A stretch of DNA of 64,000 nucleotides from Caballeronia turbans (lineage in GTDB: Bacteria; Pseudomonadota; Gammaproteobacteria; Burkholderiales; Burkholderiaceae), in NCBI GenBank assembly GCA_001544655.2, contig FCOD02000022.1:32793-96792 (forward strand). The letters are read 5' to 3'. The translations under genes and the position numbers were made by a program. Below are positions 55,441-64,000 of the stretch, piece by piece (position 1 is the stretch's first letter; each line of letters begins with the position of its first letter). A model generated the notes under the pieces. That model worked only from the letters and a program-made list of their open reading frames with translations. It was not told where the DNA came from and did not search any database.

Positions 55441-58400
55441 TCAGGCCACCTGCCGCTTTTCCCCGCCTTCGTTATTCCGCCAGCGCGCAAGCAACGCATT
55501 CCATTTGATCTTCGCGGCCTTCACGTTGTTGTCCTTGATGTGTCCATAACCGCGCATGGAATCGGGAAGATTCGCGAGTTCGACGGCGAGTTGCAGGTTC
55601 TCCGCCGTCAGTCCGCCGATCAACTCGCGCACCAAAGCCTCGTACTCGCCGATCAACGCCCGTTCCATTTTCCGTTCTTCCGTGCGTCCGAACGGATCGA
55701 GCGCCGTACCGCGCAGGAACTTCAGCTTGGCGAGCACGCGCATCGCCGACATCATCCACGGACCGTACTGCTTCTTCACCAGATGCCCGTGCGCGTCCTT
55801 CTTCGAAAAACTCGGCGGCGCGAGATGCATCTTGATCTTCCAGTCGCCTTCGAAGCTGTTCTTCACCTTGTCGAGGAACACCGGATCGGCATAAAGACGC
55901 GCGACTTCGTATTCGTCCTTGTACGCCATCAGCTTGTGCAGGTTCTTCGCGACGGCCTCGGTCAGCGGATACTGCCCGTCGCCCGAACCCAGCGCCGCTT
56001 CCTTCGCGCGCACTTCGGCAACCAGCCGTCCGTACCGCGCTGCGTAAGCCGTGTTCTGATACTTCGCGAGATAGTCGAGACGCTTGTCGATGAGCGCGTC
56101 GAGCGCCTTCGGCGTATGCAGCGCGATGACCTTGCCCGGCGCTTCCTGTACGCCGTGCTGCGCATCGGCCAGACGGCGCACGGCTTCGAGATCGTGCGCC
56201 GCGCGACGGCCCCATTCGAATGCCGCGAGATTCTTCTCGACCTGCACCGCATTCAGCTCGATGGCGCGCACCAGCGACTCATGCCGCAACGGCACCCAAC
56301 CCTTCTGCCAGGCGAACCCGAGCACGAACGGATTCGTATAGATCGCATCGCCCATCAGCGCGACGGCGAAGCGGTTCGCATCGACGAGCGCGACATGCTG
56401 GCCCGCCGCCGCGCGAATATCCGCCTCCGCGCTCGCGCCCGGAAAACTCCAGTTCGGGTTCTTGATGAACTCGGCGGTTGGCGTCTGCGCGCTGTTCACG
56501 ACGACACGCGTGTGATCGGGCTGCATCCGCGAGCCGCATTCGTTGCTCGCGGTGACGATCGCATCGCACCCGATGACGAGATCCGCCTCGCCCATCGCGA
56601 TACGCGTCGCGTGGATATCGGTCGGACGGTTGGCAATCTGCACATGGCTCATCACGGCGCCGCCTTTCTGCGCGAGGCCGGTGACGTCGAGCACGGTGAC
56701 GCCCTTCTGCTCCAGATGCGCCGCCATGCCGAGCAGCGCGCCGATCGTCACGACGCCCGTCCCGCCGACGCCCGTGACCAGCACGCCATACGGCCGCGCG
56801 ATCTCCGGAAGCTCGGGCGTCGGCACGGGCGACATCGCATCGCTCGCGACGCTCGTCGCCTTCGGCTTTTTCAACTGACCGCCTTCCACCGTCACGAAAC
56901 TCGGGCAGAAGCCGTTCAGACACGAGTAGTCCTTGTTGCACGTCGACTGATTGATCTGGCGCTTCGTGCCGTACTCGGTATCGAGCGGCTCGACCGACAG
57001 GCAGTTCGACTTCACCGAGCAATCGCCGCAGCCTTCGCACACCGCTTCGTTGATGACGACGCGCTTCGCCGGATCGGGGAACGCGCCGCGCTTGCGGCGG
57101 CGGCGCTTCTCGGTCGCGCAGGTCTGGTCGTAGATCAGGATCGACGTGCCCGCCACCTCGCGCAGTTGCCGCTGAATATCGTCCAGCTTGTCGCGATGAT
57201 GCACGTCGATGCCCGGCGCCAGCCCGACGCTCGCCGTGTACTTTTCCGGCTCATCCGTGACGATGACGATCTTCGCCGCGCCTTCCGCCGCGAGCTGATG
57301 CGTGATCTGCGGAACGGTCAGCACCCCGTCTACGGGCTGGCCGCCGGTCATCGCGACGGCATCGTTATAGAGAATCTTGTAGGTGATGTTCACCTTCGCC
57401 GCGATCGCCGCGCGGATCGCGAGCAGGCCCGAATGGAAATACGTGCCGTCGCCGAGATTGGCGAAAACGTGCTTGTCGTTCGAGAACGGCGACTGGCCGA
57501 CCCACGCGACGCCTTCGCCGCCCATCTGGCTGAAGGTGCTCGTGTTGCGGTCCATCCAGACCGTCATGTAGTGGCAGCCGATGCCCGCCATCGCGCGCGA
57601 GCCTTCCGGCACGTTCGTCGAGGTATTGTGCGGGCAGCCCGAGCAGAACCACGGTTTGCGCTCCGCCTCGACGCGCGGCCGCGCGAGCGACCTTTCCTTC
57701 GCTTCGATCACGGCGATACGCGTCGCGATGCGCGCGCGCACGTCGGCGGGCAAATCGAATTTTTCGAGGCGCGTCGCGATGGCCTTCGCAATGATCGCGG
57801 GCGACAGCTCGTAGTGCGCGGGCAAGAGCCAGTTGCCCATCGGCACGGACCATTCGCCGCCTGCGCCGTCTTTTTCATCGAACTTGCCGTACACGCGCGG
57901 ACGTTGCGCATCCGGCCAGTTATAGAGTTCTTCCTTGATCGCGTATTCGAGAATCTGGCGCTTTTCCTCGACGACCAGAATCTCTTCCAGCCCACGCGCG
58001 AATTCCTGCGCGCCTTGCGCTTCGAGCGGCCATACGCAGCCGACCTTGTAGAGACGGATGCCGATTTGCGCGCACGTCGCGTCATCGAGGCCGAGATCGG
58101 TCAGCGCCTGACGGACATCGAGATAGGCTTTGCCGCCGGTCATGATGCCAAAGCGCGCATGCGGCGAATCGATTTCCACGCGGTCCAGCTTGTTCGCGCG
58201 CACGTAGGCGAGCGCGGCGTACCACTTGTAGTCGAGCAGACGCGCTTCCTGCACGAGCGGCGGATCCGGCCAGCGGATGTTCAGGCCGCCATCGGGCATC
58301 GCGAAATCGGTCGGGAGCACGATCTTCGTGCGATGCGGATCGATATCCACCGATGCCGACGACTCCACGACATCCGTCACGCATTTCATCGCGACCCAGA

Positions 58401-59025
58401 GGCCGGAGTAGCGGGACATCGCCCAGCCGTGCAGGCCGAAGTCGAGATATTCCTGCACGTTCGACGGAAACAGCACCGGCAGGCCGCACGCCTTGAAAAT
58501 GTGCTCCGACTGATGCGCGAGCGTCGATGATTTCGCGGCGTGATCGTCGCCGGCGAGCACGAGAACGCCGCCGTGCTTCGCCGATCCGGCGGAATTTCCG
58601 TGCTTGAAGACATCGCCGGAACGGTCGACGCCCGGGCCTTTGCCGTACCACATCGAGAAGACGCCGTCGTATTTGGCGCTCGGGTACAGGTTCACTTGCT
58701 GCGAGCCCCACACGGCGGTGGCGGCGAGATCTTCGTTCACGCCCGGCTGAAACACGATTTGATGGCCGGCGAGATGCTTCTTCGCCTTCCAGAGCGACTG
58801 GTCGAGACCGCCGAGGGGAGAACCGCGGTAACCGGAGATGAATCCGGCGGTGTTGAGACCGGCGGCCTTGTCGCGCTCTTGTTGCAGCATCGGCAGGCGC
58901 ACCAGGGCCTGGATGCCGCTCATGTAGGCGCGGCCGCGTTCGAGCGTGTATTTGTCGTCTAGCGTGACGGACTTCAATGCGGCTTTTAGCGAAGCTCTTT
59001 GTTCTGCATCTAGCGGGGCGTTCAT
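55441..59025 (-). CDS. Indolepyruvate ferredoxin oxidoreductase, fused IorA-IorB type
   Basis: 1194-residue fusion that joins the two subunits of indolepyruvate:ferredoxin oxidoreductase, decarboxylating aryl-pyruvates to aryl-acetyl-CoA. The N-terminus holds an IorA-like thiamine-diphosphate enzyme (about 1-650), with the TPP-binding GIGCHYMTVWMDR near residue 484 and a 4Fe-4S cluster motif EAVCEGCGDCSVKSNCLS near residue 650. The C-terminal part (about residue 720-1194) contains the IorB-like gamma-domain with GVLVTGVGGTGVVTIGAL. It lies upstream of the hppD region and fits aromatic amino-acid breakdown. Confidence 0.92.
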   Translation of the reverse strand: MNAPLDAEQRASLKAALKSVTLDDKYTLERGRAYMSGIQALVRLPMLQQERDKAAGLNTAGFISGYRGSPLGGLDQSLWKAKKHLAGHQIVFQPGVNEDLAATAVWGSQQVNLYPSAKYDGVFSMWYGKGPGVDRSGDVFKHGNSAGSAKHGGVLVLAGDDHAAKSSTLAHQSEHIFKACGLPVLFPSNVQEYLDFGLHGWAMSRYSGLWVAMKCVTDVVESSASVDIDPHRTKIVLPTDFAMPDGGLNIRWPDPPLVQEARLLDYKWYAALAYVRANKLDRVEIDSPHARFGIMTGGKAYLDVRQALTDLGLDDATCAQIGIRLYKVGCVWPLEAQGAQEFARGLEEILVVEEKRQILEYAIKEELYNWPDAQRPRVYGKFDEKDGAGGEWSVPMGNWLLPAHYELSPAIIAKAIATRLEKFDLPADVRARIATRIAVIEAKERSLARPRVEAERKPWFCSGCPHNTSTNVPEGSRAMAGIGCHYMTVWMDRNTSTFSQMGGEGVAWVGQSPFSNDKHVFANLGDGTYFHSGLLAIRAAIAAKVNITYKILYNDAVAMTGGQPVDGVLTVPQITHQLAAEGAAKIVIVTDEPEKYTASVGLAPGIDVHHRDKLDDIQRQLREVAGTSILIYDQTCATEKRRRRKRGAFPDPAKRVVINEAVCEGCGDCSVKSNCLSVEPLDTEYGTKRQINQSTCNKDYSCLNGFCPSFVTVEGGQLKKPKATSVASDAMSPVPTPELPEIARPYGVLVTGVGGTGVVTIGALLGMAAHLEQKGVTVLDVTGLAQKGGAVMSHVQIANRPTDIHATRIAMGEADLVIGCDAIVTASNECGSRMQPDHTRVVVNSAQTPTAEFIKNPNWSFPGASAEADIRAAAGQHVALVDANRFAVALMGDAIYTNPFVLGFAWQKGWVPLRHESLVRAIELNAVQVEKNLAAFEWGRRAAHDLEAVRRLADAQHGVQEAPGKVIALHTPKALDALIDKRLDYLAKYQNTAYAARYGRLVAEVRAKEAALGSGDGQYPLTEAVAKNLHKLMAYKDEYEVARLYADPVFLDKVKNSFEGDWKIKMHLAPPSFSKKDAHGHLVKKQYGPWMMSAMRVLAKLKFLRGTALDPFGRTEERKMERALIGEYEALVRELIGGLTAENLQLAVELANLPDSMRGYGHIKDNNVKAAKIKWNALLARWRNNEGGEKRQVA

Positions 59026-59371
59026 TATGTGTCTTCCTCCACCCGAGGTTTGGGATCACCAAAGCATGTTTCGGGCCGTGGCATCTTGTGAATGCGTAGG
59101 CCGGGACTTCAAGTTTGCCGGTGCGGTGATCTTTCAGGCACTGGTACAAACCCGTTAAAAATTCCTCACTTACCGAGGCTTCGCGTCAGATCCTTGACGA
59201 TTTGACCGCCATCGGGAGCGTTTTGTTACAGCGTGTAAATTCGACCGAGCGGCGGAACCCTGTCGCTCATCGCTGTCTAAAAGGTCGCTTCCGGAGTTCC
59301 CGTGCAATTTTTCTGTGCACATTTTGGCATCCGAAAGCGAGCCGTACACATGCAGTTAGAAGGAGATAACG
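59026..59371. other. Intergenic region, divergent promoters
   Basis: About 345 bases between the IOR gene (leftward) and a small exported protein gene (rightward). No credible gene was seen; the promoters for both should be inside it. Confidence 0.5.
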
Positions 59372-59581
59372 ATGAAACAACGCCACATCCAGAATGTCTT
59401 GATGGTTTCGGCGGCCTTTTTCGCCATCAGCGCGCCGATTGGCGGCGCACGCGCGAATAGTGCCTCGCCGTTCGGGGCGTCGTCGGTTGCACAGGTCGCG
59501 CAAATGCGCGTTCAGTCGGTTCAGGCCGGTGCTCAAAAGCGCCGTGAATCGGAAAGCAGCGACGACGAGACGGCGGGCTGA
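59372..59581 (+). CDS. Small exported protein, unknown function
   Basis: 69-residue protein with AGAAGGAG ahead of the ATG and a plausible signal peptide (about residues 1-28, ending GARANS). The mature part is only about 40 residues, polar, with a strongly acidic C-terminus (SESSDDETAG). I do not recognise a family. A perfect 15-base-pair terminator follows its stop, and it is convergent with hppD. Confidence 0.65.
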   Translation: MKQRHIQNVLMVSAAFFAISAPIGGARANSASPFGASSVAQVAQMRVQSVQAGAQKRRESESSDDETAG

Positions 59582-59629
59582 CCCGCTCTTCGCGGTCCGT
59601 GTTGACTGGGGCGGGCCGCCTGAATGAAC

Positions 59630-59666
59630 AAAGGGACATGGACCTTCGCGGTCCATGTCCCTTTTT
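59630..59666. terminator. Bidirectional terminator between small gene and hppD
   Basis: Perfect 15-base-pair stem AAAGGGACATGGACC / GGTCCATGTCCCTTT (59630-59644 and 59650-59664) with a TTCGC loop and a T run on the right. Confidence 0.92.
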
Positions 59667-59687
59667 AATGCCCGCGTTGCGGTGCGT

Positions 59688-60791
59688 TCAACCTGCGGTC
59701 GTGTCCTTCAGCACGCCGCGGCGCATCTGATCCAGTTCGATCGATTCGAAAAGCGCCTTGAAGTTGCCTTCGCCGAAGCCCTGATTGCCCTTGCGCTGGA
59801 TAATCTCGAAAAAGATCGGCCCGATCTGGTTTTCCGTGAAAATCTGCAGCAGGATTTCGTCCTTGGTGCCGTCGATCAGAATCTTGCGCTTCTTCAGCTC
59901 CGCGACCGATTCGACGTGACCCGGCACCCGGCGATCGACGAGCTCGTAATATGTATCGATAGTGTCGAGCAGCGCGATGTTCGCGCCGCGCAGGCCGTCG
60001 ACGGTGCTGTAGATGTCACCGGTGCCGAGCGCGATGTGCTGAATGCCTTCACCGCGATACGCGTCGAGATATTCCTGAATTTGTCCCGCGTTCTCCGAGC
60101 CTTCCTCATTGATCGGAATGCGGATCTTGCCGCACGGTGACGTCATCGCCTTCGATTTCACCGCCGTCACCTTGCCTTCGATATCGAAATAGCGGACTTC
60201 GCGGAAGTTGAAGAGCCGCTCGTAGAACTCCGCCCACTCGACCATGCGGCCGCGGTGCACGTTGTGCGTCAGGTGATCGATATAGGTCAGTCCGTGGCCC
60301 ACCGGATTCTGCTCCGCGCCCGAAATCGGCTCGAAATCGACGTCGTAAATGCTGATATCGCCGATGCTGCCCGGCTGCGCGCCGTTCTTGCCGCGCCAGC
60401 GGTCGACGAAGTAGATCAGCGAATCGCCGATGCCTTTGATCGCGGGAATGTTCAGCTCCATCGGGCCGGTTTTATTGTCGAAGCCCCATGCGCCGAGGTC
60501 GAGCGCGCGCTTGTACGCCTTGGCGGCATCGGCGACGCGGAACGCGATCGCGCAGATCGACGGACCGTGCAGGCGCGCGAAGCGCTGTGCGAACGAATCC
60601 GGCTCGGCGTTGACGATGAAGTTGATTTCACCCTGGCGATAGAGCGTCACGTCCTTGTGACGATGCTTCGCGATCGCAGTGAAGCCCATCTGCTCGAACA
60701 GCTTGCCGAGCGCGACCGGGTCCGGTGCGGTGTATTCGATGAACTCGAAGCCGTCGGTGCCGACGGGATTCTCCCAGGTCGTTGCGGTCAT
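59688..60791 (-). CDS. hppD: 4-hydroxyphenylpyruvate dioxygenase
   Basis: 367-residue non-haem iron dioxygenase that converts 4-hydroxyphenylpyruvate to homogentisate in tyrosine catabolism. The iron ligands are H173 (YIDHLTHNV), H252 (GIQHIALGT) and E329 (IFFEIIQRKG). The C-terminal gate NQGFGEGNFKALFESIE is present. It is divergent from the Lrp/AsnC gene, whose product is the most likely regulator. The homogentisate genes hmgA and fahA are not in the window. Confidence 0.95.
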   Translation of the reverse strand: MTATTWENPVGTDGFEFIEYTAPDPVALGKLFEQMGFTAIAKHRHKDVTLYRQGEINFIVNAEPDSFAQRFARLHGPSICAIAFRVADAAKAYKRALDLGAWGFDNKTGPMELNIPAIKGIGDSLIYFVDRWRGKNGAQPGSIGDISIYDVDFEPISGAEQNPVGHGLTYIDHLTHNVHRGRMVEWAEFYERLFNFREVRYFDIEGKVTAVKSKAMTSPCGKIRIPINEEGSENAGQIQEYLDAYRGEGIQHIALGTGDIYSTVDGLRGANIALLDTIDTYYELVDRRVPGHVESVAELKKRKILIDGTKDEILLQIFTENQIGPIFFEIIQRKGNQGFGEGNFKALFESIELDQMRRGVLKDTTAG

Positions 60792-60938
60792 GCATGTCTC
60801 CTGATCTTAGATGCGGCGCGATGTGCGCGACGTGGAGACAGTTTAGTCAGGCGGCACTGGCAAAAACTTGCGAAACAAACCGGCGATTCATAAGATTGCG
60901 CACGATGCTGCCAATTCACAGCGGCGAGGAGCTACGAA

Positions 60939-61442
60939 ATGGCTGAGCTTGAATTGGATACGATTGACCGCCGAATTCTGGCCATTCTTCAGGAAAATGG
61001 ACGGCTGTCGAATCAGGAAATCGCGGATCGCGTGAATTTGTCGCCGAGCCCGTGTTTGCGGCGCATTCGGCGGCTGGAGGAAATCGGCGTGATCCGCGGT
61101 TACGTCGCCTTGCTCGACGCGAAGAAACTCGGGCTTGGCCTGCTCGCGTACATCAACGTGCGCCTGGAAAAGCGCGGCGGCACGCAGGCCGCCGCGGGCA
61201 CGCCGAAAGCGCCGACGCACGGCGATCTCTTTCGCGAAGCGGTGCGTTCATGGCCGGAGGTCGTCGCCTGCGACGCGATGACCGGCGAGATGGACTTTCT
61301 ATTGCGCGTGCAAGTGCGCGACATGGATGACTTTTCGCGCTTCGTGCAGGATGAGTTGCTGCACCATCCGTCCGTCATCGATGTGCGCTCGAGCTTCTCG
61401 CTGGAGCGCATCAAGGAAACGACGGTTCTGCCGCTGCGTTAA
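60939..61442 (+). CDS. Lrp/AsnC family transcriptional regulator
   Basis: 167-residue regulator. The N-terminal helix-turn-helix (about residues 5-55) contains ILAILQENGRLSNQEIADRV and LSPSPCLRRIRRLEE. The C-terminal RAM domain (about residues 68-160) binds amino acids. It is divergent from hppD and probably controls it in response to an aromatic amino acid, as described for HppR/BkdR-like Lrp proteins. AGGAG stands before the ATG. Confidence 0.92.
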   Translation: MAELELDTIDRRILAILQENGRLSNQEIADRVNLSPSPCLRRIRRLEEIGVIRGYVALLDAKKLGLGLLAYINVRLEKRGGTQAAAGTPKAPTHGDLFREAVRSWPEVVACDAMTGEMDFLLRVQVRDMDDFSRFVQDELLHHPSVIDVRSSFSLERIKETTVLPLR

Positions 61443-61515
61443 AAGACGAAGGGCGGTCAGTGCCGCCCTTGTTGGTCCCGCGCGCAGCGCATCCCCACGC
61501 TGTTCTCGAAGCTGA

Positions 61516-62181
61516 TTACGCGGCGTCTTTTGCCGGAATGAATGCCTGGAAAACCTGCGACGCGCGATGCGCCTGGCGCTTGATCGCGTAGTCGAACACG
61601 GCGGCCTGCTCCTGAAGCATTTCGGCCACGATGCTGGTTTGGTCCGCCGGCGCGAGCGAGAGATAAGCATCCGCTTCGCCGTAAGCGTATTCGATCTTCA
61701 TGCCCGACTTTTTCGCGATGTGCATCATGGTCGAATTACGCGACAGGCAGTGCATATAGAGCACCGACACGTGCGTGTTGCGGCTGCGCATGGCGGCACG
61801 CTCGAAAAGCTTCGAACCGATGCCACGGCCGCGTGCGCTTTCGAGCACCGACACCCCGAACTCGGCTGTACGCTTGTCGCCCTCGGCGGGCAGGTACGCC
61901 AGATGGCCAACGCCGATCAATTCGAGCGCGCCACCGAACACGCCGAACACCGTGTCGTTCGTGAAGTTGATATTGCGGACATAGTTCTCGATGACGTGAT
62001 CCGGCACGAGCTGGCCGAAGCGCAGGAGACGGTCGTCTTCATCGAGAGCGAGAAAGTGAGTGAGGAGACGCTCGCGATCTGCCGAGGACAACTCGCGGAC
62101 GAGAACCGGCATGCGCGCGTCTTTGAGCGGCTGATCGTGCGCGACGATTTGCTCGGCAGTGCGGTTGATGGTCAGTTCCAT
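61516..62181 (-). CDS. GNAT family N-acetyltransferase
   Basis: 221-residue protein with a GCN5-type acetyltransferase fold. The acetyl-CoA loop is SARGRGIGSKLFERA (about residues 115-129), after a VGHLAYLPAE strand. The substrate is unknown. The AT-rich 220 bases upstream, unlike the surrounding DNA, probably hold its promoter. Confidence 0.85.
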   Translation of the reverse strand: MELTINRTAEQIVAHDQPLKDARMPVLVRELSSADRERLLTHFLALDEDDRLLRFGQLVPDHVIENYVRNINFTNDTVFGVFGGALELIGVGHLAYLPAEGDKRTAEFGVSVLESARGRGIGSKLFERAAMRSRNTHVSVLYMHCLSRNSTMMHIAKKSGMKIEYAYGEADAYLSLAPADQTSIVAEMLQEQAAVFDYAIKRQAHRASQVFQAFIPAKDAA

Positions 62182-62401
62182 GGTCGTTTCTCCGTTATTC
62201 GTGATGCAGCATGCTGCAAAGCAAAACGAATTTTAGCCGATTCCGGAGAAACGCATACGGGAAAACCCTTAAAACTTCCTAGGCCACACCTTCTAAACAC
62301 GTACTGAAAAGAACTTAAATCGTGAAAAATCAATCACTTAAATACATTGCGCAGAAGCGACAATTCGCCGTCCGGAGGGTTTGCTGTGTTGCAACATCAG
62401 A

Positions 62402-63004
62402 TTAGTCGCCGTTGAGCCCGTTTTCGATCATATCGACCACCTGTTCCGCGAACTCGCGGTAGCCGAGCTTGCCGCCGGGTTTGAGCCACGTGAACGTCCA
62501 GTTGATCATGCCGAACACCATCATGGTCAGCGCGGTCTGGTCGTCCTTCGTCGCGCGTTTCGGATAAGCCCGCGCAAGCTGTCGCGCAAAGGCCGCCACG
62601 ATGTCGCGCTGCCGGTCGAGGACGATTTCGCGCTGCGCCTGTTCCAGGTACTTCACATCGTTCAGAAGCGCGACGTGCCGGCTGTGCGACGTCTCGTATT
62701 CGGCGAGAAACGCGCGTACGAGATCGGCGAAAGCCTCGCGCTCACTCAGTCCGCGCCGCTGACTGGCGCCTTCCACTTCCGCGATGATCAGCATCAGGCG
62801 CTTGGTGTAGCGGTCGAGCAGATCGAAGAGGATCGCTTCCTTGCTCACGTAATAGTGATAGAGGCGGGCCTTCGACGTGCCGCTCGCGGCGGCGAGATCG
62901 GCCATCGAGGTGCTGGGATAGCTCGTCTGGGCAAATTTCGCGGCGGCGAGTTCGAGGATCTGTTCGCGTTGCGTCTCGTGATCGGGCGCTTTGGTACGGG
63001 CCAT
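62402..63004 (-). CDS. TetR family regulator, PaaR-like
   Basis: 200-residue TetR-type repressor. The N-terminal helix-turn-helix contains STSMADLAAASGTSKARLYHYYVSKE (about residues 31-56, split by the turn). The C-terminal ligand domain is variable. It lies downstream of a DUF1835 gene and the end of paaE, all on the minus strand. In Burkholderia cenocepacia a TetR-type gene at the end of the paaABCDE cluster encodes a repressor of phenylacetate genes, so this is its likely counterpart. I recall that arrangement from the literature and did not verify it. Confidence 0.85.
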   Translation of the reverse strand: MARTKAPDHETQREQILELAAAKFAQTSYPSTSMADLAAASGTSKARLYHYYVSKEAILFDLLDRYTKRLMLIIAEVEGASQRRGLSEREAFADLVRAFLAEYETSHSRHVALLNDVKYLEQAQREIVLDRQRDIVAAFARQLARAYPKRATKDDQTALTMMVFGMINWTFTWLKPGGKLGYREFAEQVVDMIENGLNGD

Positions 63005-63037
63005 GTGTTCGAAAAGTGCGTTCTTTTAGGTATAGGT

Positions 63038-63838
63038 TCAGCGGCGCAGTTCGGCCTGACTCATCTCGGACGGCGTGCCGCGGATTTTGAGCCGTCCCGC
63101 CGTGACGAGTTCGCGGCAGCGCCAGAATGCGACGGAATCGGAGAGCATGAAATCGAAGCGCTGTCCCATCGCCGCGCCGGCGATCTCGCGCGCCGGTTTC
63201 CATTCGGGACCGGCGAGGTCGAGCAAGGCTTCGTCGATGTCGATCCACGTTCCCGAAATCAGCATGTTGTCGCGCAGGCGGCGCGTGTCGGCGTTGGCAT
63301 GTTTCGCTTCCTGCCATTCGAGCGCGAGCCGGCTGATGCGCAGCACGGAAATCGGCGCGGCGCTCGGCAGCTTCGCGAGCAGTTGCTTCGGCGAAAACAT
63401 CCCGACGGCCGTCGCGCGGTCGGCGCGGCCTACGCGTTCGGGATCGCTCGCGTCGGTCGCAATCGTCAGATCATCGTGAGTGAGCTTTGCTTCGTTCAGA
63501 CGTTGCGGCGCGTTGCGCAGGTGATAGGCGACCCGTCGCAAGGTGAGCTGATCGGCCGCGCTCTGGCCATGCCACACGACGACCTGTTCATCGCCGCGCG
63601 CAAGGCGGCCGAATAGTGCCTGCTGTGCTTGGAGTTCGCCCTCGAAGTCGATGCCGCTGTGCAGAACCTGACGCCAGAACGTCGCGCGCGTGAGCGGCGA
63701 TTCGTCGATGTCCCTGATCGGACCGACGGCGAGATCGTCGCGCAGCGCGATGACGCGCTCCGCGCGTTCGGCGCGCCGCAAGGCTTCCGTGACGGCTTGG
63801 GCCGCGCAATCGCCATTCGTGACGTGAATCATGTTCAT
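63038..63838 (-). CDS. DUF1835 domain-containing protein
   Basis: 266-residue protein of the DUF1835 family, unknown function. It begins MNMIHVTNGDCAAQAVTEAL, a typical N-terminus, and the LRDDLAVGPIRDIDESPLTRATFW segment is a second hallmark (about residues 32-56 in parts). It sits between paaE and the TetR gene, 33 bases before the latter, and is likely transcribed with them. A link to phenylacetate breakdown is suggested only by position. Confidence 0.85.
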   Translation of the reverse strand: MNMIHVTNGDCAAQAVTEALRRAERAERVIALRDDLAVGPIRDIDESPLTRATFWRQVLHSGIDFEGELQAQQALFGRLARGDEQVVVWHGQSAADQLTLRRVAYHLRNAPQRLNEAKLTHDDLTIATDASDPERVGRADRATAVGMFSPKQLLAKLPSAAPISVLRISRLALEWQEAKHANADTRRLRDNMLISGTWIDIDEALLDLAGPEWKPAREIAGAAMGQRFDFMLSDSVAFWRCRELVTAGRLKIRGTPSEMSQAELRR

Positions 63839-63921
63839 CGGTGTCGGGATGCCGGAAGGACGAAGGGACCGCTTGGGTGAACGGTCCTAGTTTACGCGAA
63901 TCGAATGGCGTCCGGCTGGAT

Positions 63922-64000
63922 CTAGCGCTCGTCGAAACTCACGACCACCCGCTCGCTCACCGGATGACATTGGCAAGTCAGCACGAAGCCGTCATCGATT
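63922..64000 (-). CDS. paaE: Phenylacetyl-CoA epoxidase reductase subunit PaaE, C-terminal fragment
   Basis: Partial gene cut by the right edge; only the last 25 codons are present. The translated end reads DDGFVLTCQCHPVSERVVVSFDER, which is the ferredoxin-domain C-terminus of PaaE, including the last iron-sulfur cysteine. PaaE supplies electrons to the ring-epoxidising PaaABC(D)E complex. The rest of paaABCDE should lie just beyond the window. Confidence 0.8.
   Translation of the reverse strand, partial: IDDGFVLTCQCHPVSERVVVSFDER

Noticed and set aside
55426-58530. 1034-codon ORF on the plus strand
   Set aside because: It is exactly opposite the IOR gene, and its composition (His, Arg, Asp, Ala rich, no domains) is that of an antisense frame in GC-rich DNA.
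1-64000. Phage, CRISPR or defence island
   Set aside because: No integrase, terminase, cas, restriction or tandem spacer pattern is seen; most genes are core metabolic.

Overview
The window is a high-GC, gene-dense stretch that reads as core chromosome of a Burkholderiaceae bacterium, most likely Caballeronia or Paraburkholderia. That placement rests on codon use, on the block folB-ttcA-glmU-glmS, and on the pairing of a PaaR-type TetR gene with paaE. I see no rRNA, tRNA, CRISPR array, prophage or intact insertion sequence. I count about 70 coding genes, with one partial gene at the right edge. The left edge cuts just before dppB.

Layout: 1-3.9 kb holds a dipeptide ABC transporter (dppBCDF). 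4-5.7 kb holds a TraB/GumN-family protein and a small chimeric ORF that looks like the fused ends of two exopolysaccharide genes. 6.1-10.4 kb is a 5-oxoproline utilisation cluster (pxpB, pxpC, pxpA, then the DUF969/DUF979 membrane pair), divergent from a winged-helix regulator with an 11-bp-periodic repeat between them. 10.6-23.7 kb is housekeeping: 5-formyl-THF cyclo-ligase, Slt lytic transglycosylase, CCA-adding enzyme, MidA-like methyltransferase, pteridine reductase-like SDR, folB, ttcA, glmU and glmS, with a possible attTn7 site after glmS.

24.2-30.4 kb is a glucarate/galactarate locus. A FadR-type GntR regulator faces a HpaI/GarL aldolase and GarR-like reductase, followed by a frameshifted LysR remnant, then a GudP-type transporter and GudD. 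Together these would import D-glucarate, dehydrate it, cleave the product to pyruvate and tartronate semialdehyde, and reduce the latter to glycerate. A shared 10-bp motif occurs in both promoter regions.

30.4-50.5 kb is a mixed set of small operons: DUF72 protein, cupins, ArsC-like protein, small secreted proteins, a GGDEF cyclase, MgtC, RidA, AlkB, two stand-alone receiver proteins, a Lon-like AAA+ ATPase, an LhgO-like oxidase, HiPIP, a Mut7-C protein, LysE, ArgC, a flavodoxin, a PEBP protein and a NarL/RcsB-type response regulator. 50.6-62.2 kb carries pyrE, an MFS transporter, maeB, a 1194-residue fused indolepyruvate ferredoxin oxidoreductase, hppD with a divergent Lrp/AsnC regulator, and a GNAT protein; several of these fit aromatic amino-acid catabolism. 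62.4-64 kb holds the TetR (PaaR-like) and DUF1835 genes and the last 25 codons of paaE, so the phenylacetate epoxidase operon should continue to the right.

Most of the window is ordinary. The items that deserve a second look are the EPS gene chimera, the LysR remnant with shared motifs in the sugar-acid locus, the 11-bp periodic operator, the nested inverted repeat after the AAA+ gene, and a possible non-canonical ATA start in fau.
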